64,000 bases of DNA from GCA-2683135 sp964507445 (GTDB lineage Bacteria > Planctomycetota > GCA-002687715). The DNA lies in the NCBI GenBank assembly GCA_964507445.1, contig CAZDQF010000002.1, positions 404,374 through 468,373 on the forward strand, in the 5' to 3' direction. Under the pieces are notes generated by a model. That model saw only the letters and a list, made by a program, of their open reading frames with translations, did not search any database and was not told the DNA's origin. Each line of letters begins with the position of its first letter. Positions within the stretch are counted from its first letter, which is position 1. This document shows, piece after piece, positions 43,087 through 51,448 of this stretch. Position numbers and translations under genes: made by a program.

Positions 43087-44562
43087 ATGTCCCGTCTGAA
43101 CCGCATCCTGTTCGTTCTGATTCTCGCGTCCGTCGCCCGCGCCCAGTACGAGGGAGCCGCGGCTGTCTCCGCGGAGGTCAAGGGGGGCTTCGAGAGCATC
43201 ACCCCCGAGTACTGCAAGGAGGTGCTCACCTATCTGGCGGGTGACGAGTGTGCCGGACGGCGAACGGGTACGGAGGGATACCAGAAGGCGGCGGATTACG
43301 TGGCCGCGCGGTTCAAGGAGTTCGGGTTGAAGCCCGTGGGGGATGACGGGTCCTACTTCCAGGCGGTGCCGTTCACCCGGTCACGGGTGGACGTCAAGAA
43401 GAGCGGATTGTCTGTGGGCGAGCTCAAGCTCTCCTGTGGTGAGGACGTGATGTTCAATCCTGCGGACATCACCGTCGAGGGGGAGGTGGTCTTCGTCTCG
43501 GGCGGCGCAGACGCTCTCCTGGGGGAGCCCAAGGTCCTCCTGGGAAAGGTCCTGGTGGTTCATGGTGGCACGGGAGCGAGGAACGGAGGGGTCATCCGCC
43601 AGGCGAGGCGGCACCGGCCTGTGGCCATCCTGACCGTGGAGGATGAGGTGGGCGAGCCTCGGTGGGTGGCGTCCCGTCGTGGCGGGTCCCGTCGTTCTCG
43701 ACGGGCCCGGCAGGCGCGAGGGACCATGACTCTCGAGGCGGCGAAGCGCCTCGCCGAGGCCTGCGGGGTCTCCGACCCGTTGGTCATCTCCCAGGGGGAT
43801 GAGGCCGTCGCGAAGGTGGCGAAGCGTGGGCAGGCCAGGCTCACGATTGCGCGGGAGACGGACGCCAGCGGCGTGCCGAACGTTGTCGGGTTCCTGGAGG
43901 GGTCCGATCCCAGGTTGAAGAAGGAGATGGTGATCTGCGGCTCTCACCTGGACCACCTCGGCGTGGGCACCAACGGTCAGACCTACTACGGCGCCGATGA
44001 TGACGGTTCGGGCAGCAGCGGGCTGGTCGCCGTGGCCCGGGCGTTCACCAAGAACGGCAAGCGGCCTCGTCGCAGCGTCATGTTCCTGGCGTTCTGCGGC
44101 GAGGAGATGGGGCTGGTGGGGTCACGCTACTACGCGGACAACCCCATCTTCCCGTTGGAGGATGTGGTCTGCGAGCTGCAGATGGACATGATCGGCAGGA
44201 ACGAGGAGTTCTGCAGCTCCAATCGGACCCGGGAGACCGGAGACGAGAACGTCCAGACCACCCACCTGATCGGCAGCAAGCGCATCTCCATGCCGCTGCA
44301 CGAGGCCATCATCGACCTCAACAAGCACGTCGGTTTCGCCTTCGAGTACGACGAGGAAGACGTCTACACGCGATCAGATCACTACAGCTTCGCGGCCAAG
44401 GGGGTGCCGGTGGCGTTCTTGTTCAGCGGCTTCCACAAGGACTACCACAAGCCCACGGACACCCTGGAGAAGATCAACTTCGACAAGATCGCCAACACCG
44501 CCAAGTTGGTGTACCTGATCGCCTTTGAGATGGCGGACAGGAAGACGCGCCTGCCGCGGTGA
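43087..44562 (+). CDS. Exported M28-family zinc peptidase
   Basis: The ATG at 43087 has GAGGAGG 4-5 nt upstream and starts a signal peptide (ILFVLILASVARAQ); the product is 491 residues. Metal-binding and catalytic text of M28 is complete: SHLDHLGVG (His-x-Asp-type), ADDDGSGSSGLVAVA with the bridging Asp, FCGEEMGLVGSRYYA with the Glu-Glu pair, MDMIGRN, and HKPTDTLEKINFDKI with the last His. A PA-like inserted domain lies at about 120-240. The family comprises aminopeptidases and carboxypeptidases. An Arg-rich patch (ASRRGGSRRSRRARQARG) in the insert is unusual. Likely extracellular peptide trimming. Confidence 0.9.
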   Translation: MSRLNRILFVLILASVARAQYEGAAAVSAEVKGGFESITPEYCKEVLTYLAGDECAGRRTGTEGYQKAADYVAARFKEFGLKPVGDDGSYFQAVPFTRSRVDVKKSGLSVGELKLSCGEDVMFNPADITVEGEVVFVSGGADALLGEPKVLLGKVLVVHGGTGARNGGVIRQARRHRPVAILTVEDEVGEPRWVASRRGGSRRSRRARQARGTMTLEAAKRLAEACGVSDPLVISQGDEAVAKVAKRGQARLTIARETDASGVPNVVGFLEGSDPRLKKEMVICGSHLDHLGVGTNGQTYYGADDDGSGSSGLVAVARAFTKNGKRPRRSVMFLAFCGEEMGLVGSRYYADNPIFPLEDVVCELQMDMIGRNEEFCSSNRTRETGDENVQTTHLIGSKRISMPLHEAIIDLNKHVGFAFEYDEEDVYTRSDHYSFAAKGVPVAFLFSGFHKDYHKPTDTLEKINFDKIANTAKLVYLIAFEMADRKTRLPR

Positions 44563-44577
44563 TGATCCCGCGGAGGC

Positions 44578-45633
44578 TCAGCGGGACCGGGTGATCGACG
44601 TGGCGTAGACCAGGACCGCGACGATGCCGACCATCACCGCCGTCTGGCCGGCCGCGGTGGGGCCGGCGCCTGAAGAGGCGAGCCCGAGGGTGTGAGCGAG
44701 CGCGCCCCCCGTGGCCAGGCCGGCGACGGTGACGAACGCGTCTCCGTTACCTTCGCCGGTCATGACGATCTGCCGCACCGGGCAGCCGCCAGCGAAGGCG
44801 CCGGTCAGGCCCACCAGCACCATGGCCAGGGCGTTCCAGAGGTGGTCCGTATGGGCGGCGGGCTGTCCCTCGAATCCGAATCGAAACTCACCTCCGATGG
44901 CGAGGACCGCTCCGTACCCCAGGACCAGGAGCGCGGTGGCCAGCAGCATGGAGCGCCTGGGGCCGGACCACACCTGCCTGCAGGCGGAGATGGCGCAGAA
45001 GCCCGTGGCGGAGAGCGCTGCTCCCGCTGCTCCTGCGACGAGGAGCGAGAGGACCCAGGGGGCGTGGGCTGGTGCAGCGTCGCTTCCCGGCCCTGGGCCG
45101 TTGAGGTCGCCCATGTACCAGAGGACCCCGACCATGATGAGGCTGACCGGGCCGGCCAGTCCGACCGCGGCAGGGACGGGGGCGGTCTTGCCCACGTTGT
45201 ATCCGCGACGTTCGAACTGGGTCGCGATCCCCACTCCCACGATGAGACCCGCGGCGCCGACCACGGCGTTGAGGTCGCCGCCACCCAACCGCTGCAGCAT
45301 GCGGAAGGGGCAGCCCAGGAACACCAGGGCGCCTATGGCCATCCACACACCGAGCACGAAGCGACTGACGGCGTAGCTCCCGGAGCGCCCCGTCCATCGG
45401 CCGCTGAGGACACCGAAGACCAGGGCCCCGAGCACCACACCCAGGACCTCCGGGCGGAAGACCCGAGGCCCGGTGGTGAACAGGCCGAGGGCGCCGCTGG
45501 TGTCGCGGAGGAAGCACGCCCCGCAGATCCCCATGTTGCCGGGGTTCCCGCGGAGGACCAGGTAAGCGCACCCGACGCCGACAGCGGCGATCAGGGCGTA
45601 GGCGACGGACGGTGTGCCTTCTCTCCTCAGCAT
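44578..45633 (-). CDS. YedE/YeeE-type membrane protein of the selenium-associated subfamily
   Basis: The 351-residue protein has about ten transmembrane helices and conserved Cys motifs: GNMGICGACFLRD, LGCPFRMLQRLGGGDLNA, GFCAISACRQV, and FAGGCPVRQIVMTGEGNGD. These match, from memory, the YedE-related subfamily whose species distribution follows selenium metabolism, distinct from thiosulfate-importing YeeE. Its expected role is uptake of a selenium compound. Two in-frame-TGA selenoprotein candidates in this window fit. A TAAGAT box ends 6 nt before the ATG. It converges on the M28 gene, with 15 bp between stops. The subfamily call needs a profile search to be sure. Confidence 0.75.
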   Translation of the reverse strand: MLRREGTPSVAYALIAAVGVGCAYLVLRGNPGNMGICGACFLRDTSGALGLFTTGPRVFRPEVLGVVLGALVFGVLSGRWTGRSGSYAVSRFVLGVWMAIGALVFLGCPFRMLQRLGGGDLNAVVGAAGLIVGVGIATQFERRGYNVGKTAPVPAAVGLAGPVSLIMVGVLWYMGDLNGPGPGSDAAPAHAPWVLSLLVAGAAGAALSATGFCAISACRQVWSGPRRSMLLATALLVLGYGAVLAIGGEFRFGFEGQPAAHTDHLWNALAMVLVGLTGAFAGGCPVRQIVMTGEGNGDAFVTVAGLATGGALAHTLGLASSGAGPTAAGQTAVMVGIVAVLVYATSITRSR

Positions 45634-45639
45634 GGGCGC

Positions 45640-45645
45640 ATCTTA
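45640..45645 (-). promoter_or_regulatory. Leaderless-type -10 box (TAAGAT) for the YedE-like gene
   Basis: TAAGAT on the minus strand ends 6 nt before the ATG at 45633, with only GCGCCC between. Confidence 0.45.
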
Positions 45646-45653
45646 GCGGCGGC

Positions 45654-46844
45654 TCACCGGACTCGCGCCACGATCTCGCGGGCCCGCTTCGCCATCCCTG
45701 ACTCGAAGGAGATCGGTCTCACGGCGACGGCGCGTCGCAGGGACGGGTCCTTGAGCGCCTTTCGGGTGGACGCGGGCAGCGACCTCCGCAGCGCCTTTGC
45801 CGCCAGGCCTCCTGGGAACGCTTGGTCGAAGCCCGCGAGCGCCCGCTGGTAGCCCTGCTGGCCCGGCACCTTGCGGATGCCCGCCGCCAGGGCCGCGACG
45901 ACCTCGGCTCTCTCCGGGTCGGTCAATCGCCTGGTGGTGGCGATGTGCTCGCCCCAACCTTCCAGAAACGGGCTGAACGGCAGGAGATGATCGGCGTGCG
46001 TCCGCAGGGCCTTCACTGCGCGCAGCGGGTAGTTGCGGTGTCCTTCGCTTGCCATGAGCTCCTTGTAAAGCGCGGCGGCCAGGATGAACGCACCGCCGTA
46101 GCGCTCGCCCCGTTCGTGGGCGAGGCGCCCGAACCGACGCCCGGGCTCGGAGGACCAGCGCTGCCCCTTGCGGGCGGAGAGCCCCTGGTTCACGTCGCCT
46201 GCGTTGTGGGTGAGCACCGCCGCCAGGGTGAGGAGGGTGCGCTCTGCTCCTCGGGTCCTGGAGACGGCGAGGAAGGCGTCCGCCTCCCGCGTCAGCTCGT
46301 CGTGCACCGCCTCCGTCAGGCTCCTGGCGCCGTCGTCGTCTCCCGCCCGTTTGCATCCGAGGATGCCACCGCAGAGGACCGAGAGCCGTTCGCCGTCATG
46401 ACCGGAGATGGGCCCCGCGTCTCCCACCATGACCTGACGTCGAGAGACCGAGGAGACGTCCCATCCCACGAGGCTAAGGGCCAGGTCCTTGCATCGCTCG
46501 TGCTCGTCCGCGCCGCGCTCCATGAACCAGAGGCGGTCGCGGATCTTGGTGTCCACGTCCGTGGGGACGTAGGTCATGGCGGTGGCGAAGTGGGCGGCGA
46601 GGCAGAGGGCGAAGTAGTCGGTCCACGTCTCCGGTGAGGGCTCCTCCTCGGCGGGCAGTCGATCCGCCGCGGCGAGGACGGCGCGCCACCCCAGCGGATC
46701 GGCGACCAACGCGCTCAGCCGCTCCTGCGGTGGGGCCGCGGCGCCGGTCATGGTCCACGGAGCCGTGTGCTCCACCAGCGACATCAGGTTCCGTGGACCG
46801 ATGAAGCCGCCGAAGGCGCCGCGTGGTTCTGGGAGTTCCGACAT
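45654..46844 (-). CDS. Unrecognised helical cytoplasmic protein
   Basis: The ATG at 46844 gives 396 residues; a longer frame to 46970 overlaps the divergent gene. No signal peptide or membrane helix is seen. The protein is mostly alpha-helical and Arg/Ala-rich, with text such as WTDYFALCLAAHFATAMTYV, RLWFMERGADEHERCKDLAL, LCGGILGCKRAGDDDGARSL and TLAAVLTHNAGDVNQGLSAR. Scattered His, Asp and Glu could bind metal but no known motif stands out. Its start lies only 18 bp from the GTG start of the PhyH-like dioxygenase on the other strand, so the two probably share one short control region. I do not recognise the family. Confidence 0.7.
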   Translation of the reverse strand: MSELPEPRGAFGGFIGPRNLMSLVEHTAPWTMTGAAAPPQERLSALVADPLGWRAVLAAADRLPAEEEPSPETWTDYFALCLAAHFATAMTYVPTDVDTKIRDRLWFMERGADEHERCKDLALSLVGWDVSSVSRRQVMVGDAGPISGHDGERLSVLCGGILGCKRAGDDDGARSLTEAVHDELTREADAFLAVSRTRGAERTLLTLAAVLTHNAGDVNQGLSARKGQRWSSEPGRRFGRLAHERGERYGGAFILAAALYKELMASEGHRNYPLRAVKALRTHADHLLPFSPFLEGWGEHIATTRRLTDPERAEVVAALAAGIRKVPGQQGYQRALAGFDQAFPGGLAAKALRRSLPASTRKALKDPSLRRAVAVRPISFESGMAKRAREIVARVR

Positions 46845-46850
46845 GGGGGG

Positions 46851-46856
46851 TAGACT
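46851..46856 (+). promoter_or_regulatory. Leaderless-type -10 box (TAGACT) for the PhyH gene
   Basis: TAGACT ends 6 nt before the GTG at 46863 and directly abuts the GTG at 46857, favouring 46863 as start. Confidence 0.42.
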
Positions 46857-46862
46857 GTGGCC

Positions 46863-47723
46863 GTGAAGCGCGATCTCCACAAGATCCATCGGCCCATGAC
46901 CGAGGTGTTTCCGTCGTGCACGGACCCGGCTCGTTGGCGGTTGACGGACTCCCAGGTCCACCAGTTTCACGACCAGGGGTTCGTCGCCCCGATCCCGGTG
47001 CTGGACGCCGGTCAGGTGGAGCAGCTGCGGGGTCGGTTGGAGACCATCAGGGAGAACGTGGGGTCCTTGCAGGGGGACCTCTACGAGGTCGAGGCCGCCT
47101 GGTCAGAGCATCCGGAGGACGTGGTCTTCCATTTCCTGGGTGCGTGGATGGTGGACGAGCTGTTTCATGACCTCCTCTGGCATCCGGGTGTGGTGGTCCC
47201 TTCGGCTCAGCTGCTGGGGACCGAAGGACTGCGCTTCTGGCACGATCAGGTCTTCTACAAGCCGGCCCGTCACCCGGGCGTGGTGCCCTGGCACCAGGAC
47301 TACAGCTACTGGTCTCGTACGGGGCCTCCGGCGCACATCACGGTTCACCTCGTCCTTGATGACGCCGGTCCGGAGAACGGCTGCGTCCACTACGTGCCCG
47401 GCAGTCACCGTTGGCCGCTGCTGCCCCCGGCGCCGTTCGACGGGCCCATGGACTCGGTGATTGAGGCGCTGGAGCCAGCCCATCGCGCGGCGTTCCGGCC
47501 GGTTCCGGTCCCGCTGCGAGCGGGGGAGGCGAGCATCCACCATTCCCACGCGGTTCACGGGTCCTTCGCCAACGAGAGCGACCGCCCCCGGCGGGCAACG
47601 GTGGTCAACTCCATGGCGCCGCAGACCCGGGTCGTGGACGCCTCCCAGCCCCTGTTGAAGGGCGTGCCGTTGCTCGGAGAAGGTGACCGGGTGGAAGGGG
47701 ACCACTTCCCGCTGCTGCTCTGA
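46863..47723 (+). CDS. Phytanoyl-CoA dioxygenase (PhyH)-family oxygenase
   Basis: I chose the GTG at 46863 on the spacing of the TAGACT box; a GTG at 46857 and an ATG at 46896 are alternatives. The ~286-residue protein is a Fe(II)/2-oxoglutarate dioxygenase of the PhyH family. The iron triad is visible: WHQDYSYW (His-x-Asp) and IHHSHAVHGSFANES with the distal His. The 2-oxoglutarate-binding Arg is likely in SDRPRRATVVNSM. FHDQGFVAPIPVLDAGQVEQ is the typical N-terminal helix-strand. Substrates of bacterial members vary (lipids, antibiotics, amino acids); this one is unassigned. Confidence 0.85.
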   Translation: MKRDLHKIHRPMTEVFPSCTDPARWRLTDSQVHQFHDQGFVAPIPVLDAGQVEQLRGRLETIRENVGSLQGDLYEVEAAWSEHPEDVVFHFLGAWMVDELFHDLLWHPGVVVPSAQLLGTEGLRFWHDQVFYKPARHPGVVPWHQDYSYWSRTGPPAHITVHLVLDDAGPENGCVHYVPGSHRWPLLPPAPFDGPMDSVIEALEPAHRAAFRPVPVPLRAGEASIHHSHAVHGSFANESDRPRRATVVNSMAPQTRVVDASQPLLKGVPLLGEGDRVEGDHFPLLL

Positions 47724-47739
47724 CCCCTTACACCCGCGG

Positions 47740-48291
47740 TTACAGCCGCCCCGCGCGACGCTCCTGATCGACCCGCAGCAGCGCGCAGATGGTCTTGGAG
47801 TCGGTGATCTCCCCAGAGGAGATGCGGCCGAGGGCGTCGGCCAGCGGCATCTCCAGGACCTCGATGATCTCATCCTCCTCCAGGGCCTGAGGCGTGGGCG
47901 ACAATTCCGTGGCGGCGTATAGCCAGATCTTCTCGTCGGTGAAGCCCGGCGTGGTGTGAATGAACCCGAGGGGGTGGAGTCGACCGGCGTGGAGCCCGAC
48001 CTCTTCCGCCACCTCTCGGGTGGCGCAGGACTCGGGGCCTTCACCAGGGTCGAGCTTGCCCGCGGGGACCTCCAGGATGTACCCGTCCGCGGCCTCCCTG
48101 TACTGCCGGATCATCACGACGTCGCCGTTCTCCCGAAGGGGCACCACAGCCGAGGCCCCCGGATGCCGGATGATCTCAAGCTGGGTTCGAGCCCCGTTCG
48201 GGAGCTTCAGGTCCACCAGGTCGATCTCCAGGAGCCTCCCGGAGAACACCCGTTGGTTCTTCACGATCTCGGCGCGTTCCTGCGGCGTCAT
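47740..48291 (-). CDS. Nudix hydrolase, ADP-ribose pyrophosphatase type
   Basis: The 183-residue enzyme carries a complete Nudix box beginning GKLDPGEG and ending REVAEEVGL, with the catalytic Glu residues in place, and the downstream FIHTTPGFTDEKIWLYAATE typical of ADP-ribose pyrophosphatases. The N-terminal EIVKNQRVFSGRLLEIDLVD matches the dimerisation sheet of that group. It hydrolyses ADP-ribose or similar nucleoside diphosphate sugars. GGAGGAGG lies about 5 nt before the ATG at 48291, a strong Shine-Dalgarno. It ends 16 bp from the stop of the convergent PhyH gene. Confidence 0.92.
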   Translation of the reverse strand: MTPQERAEIVKNQRVFSGRLLEIDLVDLKLPNGARTQLEIIRHPGASAVVPLRENGDVVMIRQYREAADGYILEVPAGKLDPGEGPESCATREVAEEVGLHAGRLHPLGFIHTTPGFTDEKIWLYAATELSPTPQALEEDEIIEVLEMPLADALGRISSGEITDSKTICALLRVDQERRAGRL

Positions 48292-48548
48292 GGCTCCTCC
48301 TCCGTTAACGCGTGCTTAATGGCCAGGAGGGATGTTAAGCCCTTTGCTCGGGTGTATGGTGATTGCCGCAGCAGGGACAGCGGAGAGACCGCCCGGCCGG
48401 TCGACTTGCCCACGGACAGCCGTGGCGCTCCTGTGGTCGTCCGTCCATCTGGCGTTCACCGTCCTTGAATCGCTCCTGCTGGCGGCTCGTCGGTCGTGGT
48501 CCGACCTCCGCGTTCGTTGTCTGAACACCAGGATTGAAGGGGAGTCTG

Positions 48549-49913
48549 ATGTTGAAGCCCATGGCGCGCTTGGTTTCCGTCGCCGCCTTGTTCACGGCTG
48601 TTTCCACTGCGCCCGCTCAGGAGACGGTGTCGAGCCGCCTGCTCAAGGTCCTCAAGGACAAGGGGGTCATCGACGCCGCCGAGTTCGAGGAGCTGAAGGC
48701 CGTCGAAGCGGAGATGAGGCACGAAGATCGACTGGGCGATCTGGTCGATACCAGGATCGAAGAGATGGTGGCCAACGTCCAGGACGCCGGCCCCTCCACC
48801 GGCTACAAGATCGGCAAGGGATTCTCCTGGACCACCTCCGACAAGCGCTTCAAGCTCACCGTCGGCGGTCGTCTGCAGGTGAGGTTCACCAACGACTTCT
48901 ACAAGAACAACCCCAGGACGGATGACGAGAACGAGCCGGACTTCGATGTCCCGCGAGCCCGTGTGTGGTTGGCGGGCAACGCCTTCGAGACGTACCTCAA
49001 GTACAAGTTCCAGTTCGCCATCGCCGGGGACGAGGCCGACTCCGACGTGGGCGTCGCGGGCACGTTGCCGAACGGCAACACGCTCAATTCGTCTGGGTCC
49101 ACGTCGTCCAAGAACCGCCTCTCGGAGTTGAAGGACGCCTACTTCGACTTCGCCAAGTGGAGCGCCTTCAAGATCCGCGGCGGTCAGTTCAAGGTGCCGT
49201 ACAGCCGCCACCAGATGACCAGCTCCGGTCGCCAGCAGTTCGTCGATCGTGGCGTCACGAACAAGGTGTTCGCCCCAGGCCGCGACGTCGGCGTGATGAT
49301 CCACGGCATGGCCGGCGGCGAGTCCAGCGACCTGTTCGAGTACTACTTCGGCGCCTTCGATGGTGAGGGGGAGAACAAGAGCAACAACGACAAGGGCCTC
49401 ATGTATGCCGCTCGTCTGGCCGTAAACCCCTTCGGCGCCGTCAAGTACACGGAGTCCGACACCAAGTACCACGATGACTTTCGGCTCGCCTTGGCGGTCA
49501 ACGGGTGGGTCCACCAGGACGACAACCACACGGACTCGGGTGACGACTGGTCCATCGGCGCCGATCTGGCGGCCTTCTACAAGGGGTTCTCGGCCCTGTT
49601 CGAGATCCACTACCGGGAGGACGACGTCTCCGGAGGAGATGACGTGGACTCCCTGGGCTGGCTGGCCCAGCTCGGTTACTTCCTGATCCCCAACGAGTTC
49701 GAAGTCGCGCTGCGAGCCGCGGAGATCGACTGGGACGACAACGGCCTGGACGACTCCGGACGTCGAGAGTACCTCATCGTGTTCGGCTACTTCTGGTACG
49801 AGCACAACATGAAACTGCAACTCGATTTCGGACGGGTTGAGGACCATGAAGGGGACACCGCGGAGAACGTCGATGAGTGGCGTGTGCGGATGCAGTTCCA
49901 GGTGATCTTCTAA
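48549..49913 (+). CDS. Phosphate-selective porin (OprO/OprP-like), copy 1
   Basis: The ATG at 48549 has AAGGGGAG 5 nt upstream and gives 454 residues with a signal peptide (MARLVSVAALFTAVSTAPAQ). An N-terminal coiled coil (SSRLLKVLKDKGVIDAAEFE) precedes a beta barrel rich in aromatic/charged strands (FKLTVGGRLQVRFTNDFYKN, FKIRGGQFKVPYSRHQMT, GVMIHGMAGGESSDLFEYYF). This matches the OprO/P porin family, trimeric 16-strand barrels for phosphate or pyrophosphate. Anion specificity is inferred from the family only. The next gene is a close paralogue sharing whole strands (KFKIRGGQFKVPYSR, RDVGVMIHG), so the pair arose by tandem duplication. Confidence 0.85.
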   Translation: MLKPMARLVSVAALFTAVSTAPAQETVSSRLLKVLKDKGVIDAAEFEELKAVEAEMRHEDRLGDLVDTRIEEMVANVQDAGPSTGYKIGKGFSWTTSDKRFKLTVGGRLQVRFTNDFYKNNPRTDDENEPDFDVPRARVWLAGNAFETYLKYKFQFAIAGDEADSDVGVAGTLPNGNTLNSSGSTSSKNRLSELKDAYFDFAKWSAFKIRGGQFKVPYSRHQMTSSGRQQFVDRGVTNKVFAPGRDVGVMIHGMAGGESSDLFEYYFGAFDGEGENKSNNDKGLMYAARLAVNPFGAVKYTESDTKYHDDFRLALAVNGWVHQDDNHTDSGDDWSIGADLAAFYKGFSALFEIHYREDDVSGGDDVDSLGWLAQLGYFLIPNEFEVALRAAEIDWDDNGLDDSGRREYLIVFGYFWYEHNMKLQLDFGRVEDHEGDTAENVDEWRVRMQFQVIF

Positions 49914-49933
49914 GCGTCCGCGACGCTGACCTG

Positions 49934-49954
49934 CCCGGAGAGGCGCTCTCCGGG
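49934..49954 (+). terminator. Terminator hairpin after porin copy 1
   Basis: CCCGGAGAG pairs with CTCTCCGGG across a 3-nt loop, 20 nt after the porin stop, followed by CCTTCT. Confidence 0.6.
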
Positions 49955-49996
49955 CCTTCTCGGCGCGTCGGCGACCGTTGGTTGCTATCCTCCGAG

Positions 49997-50042
49997 TCGG
50001 CCCCGTTCTTCCTGATGGACGAGCGGGGCCGTGTTCTTTTTT
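49997..50042 (+). terminator. Second terminator or attenuator ahead of porin copy 2
   Basis: CGGCCCCG pairs with CGGGGCCG and is followed by TGTTCTTTTTTG, a proper U-tract, about 60 nt before the second porin start. It may end transcription from copy 1 or attenuate copy 2. Confidence 0.6.
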
Positions 50043-50103
50043 GTCCCGGCCGATACCATCCGGCGGTTCGGTGGACGACCGGGAGCAGACAGGGAGGGAA
50101 GTC

Positions 50104-51441
50104 ATGAGAATCGGTTGGCGGTGCGTGCTCGGAATGGTTGCGTGTGTCTCCTTCGGGCAGGTGCAGGCCCAGGAGACGGTGTCCGGGCAGATACTGAAGG
50201 TTCTCCAGGAGAAGGGCGTCATCAACGCTGAGGAGTACGCGGACCTGAGAGTCATGGAGCGGCGACTCCTCCACGAGCAGGACGCGACGGCACGCCTGGA
50301 GGAACGGGTCGATGGGATGATCGCGGACCTTCGCGACGCGGACCCCAAGGTCCGTTACAAGCAGGGGCAGGGCTTCCGTTGGACGACGGACGATGGTCGA
50401 TTCCGACTCACCATCGGCGGCCGCCTCCAGGTGCGGTTCACCAATCACTTCTATGACGAGAACCCAGGCACGAACGGCGAGAACGAGGCCGACTTCAGCG
50501 TGCCCCGTGCTCGCCTGTTCCTGGACGGTCACGCCTTTGACAAGGACCTCAAGTACCGCATGCAGCTCGCGTTCGAGGGCGACTCCGCGGACACCGTCGG
50601 GGTCTACCCGAACGGGCAGGGATTCGAGTGGTCCTCCAGCAACAACCTGACCGAGCTGAAGGACGCCTATCTGGACTACACGAAGTGGTCCGCGTTCAAG
50701 ATCCGGGGCGGCCAGTTCAAGGTCCCCTACAGCCGCCAGTGGCTGACCGCGTCAGGCAAGCAGCAGTTTGTGGATCGAGCGATCACGCAGCAGGTCTTCT
50801 CACCTGGGCGTGACGTCGGCGTCATGATCCACGGGTCCGTGGGCGGCGAAGACGAGGACCTGTTGGAGTATTACCTGGGCACCTTTGACGGCGAGGGCGG
50901 GAACCAGACCAATGACGATGGTGGACTGATGTACGCCTTCCGGCTCGCCATCAACCCGCTGGGTCGGGTGAAGTACACCGAGTCTGACCTGGAGCAGAGC
51001 GATCGGTTCCGCTTCGCCCTCGGCTTCAACGGGTGGCTGCACGAGGACGACAACCACCTCGACGAAGGTGATGACTGGTCCATCGGCGGTGACTTCGCCG
51101 CGTTCTATGCCGGCTTCTCCGCGCTGTTCGAGCTGCACCACCGCGAAGATCATGAGGAGTCGGACCCGGATGTGGAGTCTCTGGGCTGGCTGGCTCAGCT
51201 CGGTTACTTCGTGGTCCCCCATCGCTTGGAGGTGGCCCTGCGTGCCGCCAGCATCAAGTGGGATGAGAACGGCAACAAGAACTCCGCGCGCCGTGAGTAC
51301 CTCGCGGTCATGGGTTACTTCTGGTACGAGCACGACATGAGGGTGCAGCTGGACTTCGGTCGAGTGGAAGACCACGAAGGGAACACGGCCGATAACATCG
51401 ACGAGTGGCGGCTCAGGATGCAGATCCACGTGCGCTTCTGA
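50104..51441 (+). CDS. Phosphate-selective porin (OprO/OprP-like), copy 2
   Basis: The ATG at 50104 has GGGAGGGAAG about 4-5 nt upstream, giving 445 residues with a signal peptide (CVLGMVACVSFGQVQAQ). The same layout as copy 1: coiled coil (SGQILKVLQEKGVINAEEYA), then barrel strands (FRLTIGGRLQVRFTNHFYDE, AFKIRGGQFKVPYSRQWLT, GVMIHGSVGGEDEDLLEYYL). Ends in an aromatic/charged strand IDEWRLRMQIHVRF, with a C-terminal Phe as is usual for outer-membrane barrel proteins. Differences cluster in the loops, which suggests the copies differ in selectivity or surface exposure. The downstream receptor-like gene starts 8 bp after the stop. Confidence 0.85.
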   Translation: MRIGWRCVLGMVACVSFGQVQAQETVSGQILKVLQEKGVINAEEYADLRVMERRLLHEQDATARLEERVDGMIADLRDADPKVRYKQGQGFRWTTDDGRFRLTIGGRLQVRFTNHFYDENPGTNGENEADFSVPRARLFLDGHAFDKDLKYRMQLAFEGDSADTVGVYPNGQGFEWSSSNNLTELKDAYLDYTKWSAFKIRGGQFKVPYSRQWLTASGKQQFVDRAITQQVFSPGRDVGVMIHGSVGGEDEDLLEYYLGTFDGEGGNQTNDDGGLMYAFRLAINPLGRVKYTESDLEQSDRFRFALGFNGWLHEDDNHLDEGDDWSIGGDFAAFYAGFSALFELHHREDHEESDPDVESLGWLAQLGYFVVPHRLEVALRAASIKWDENGNKNSARREYLAVMGYFWYEHDMRVQLDFGRVEDHEGNTADNIDEWRLRMQIHVRF

Positions 51442-51448
51442 GGCCGAC

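Noticed and set aside
48292..48548. Gap upstream of the porins searched for a Pho box
   Set aside because: No CTGTCAT-type direct repeat with 4-bp spacing was found, so PhoB control is not supported from sequence.
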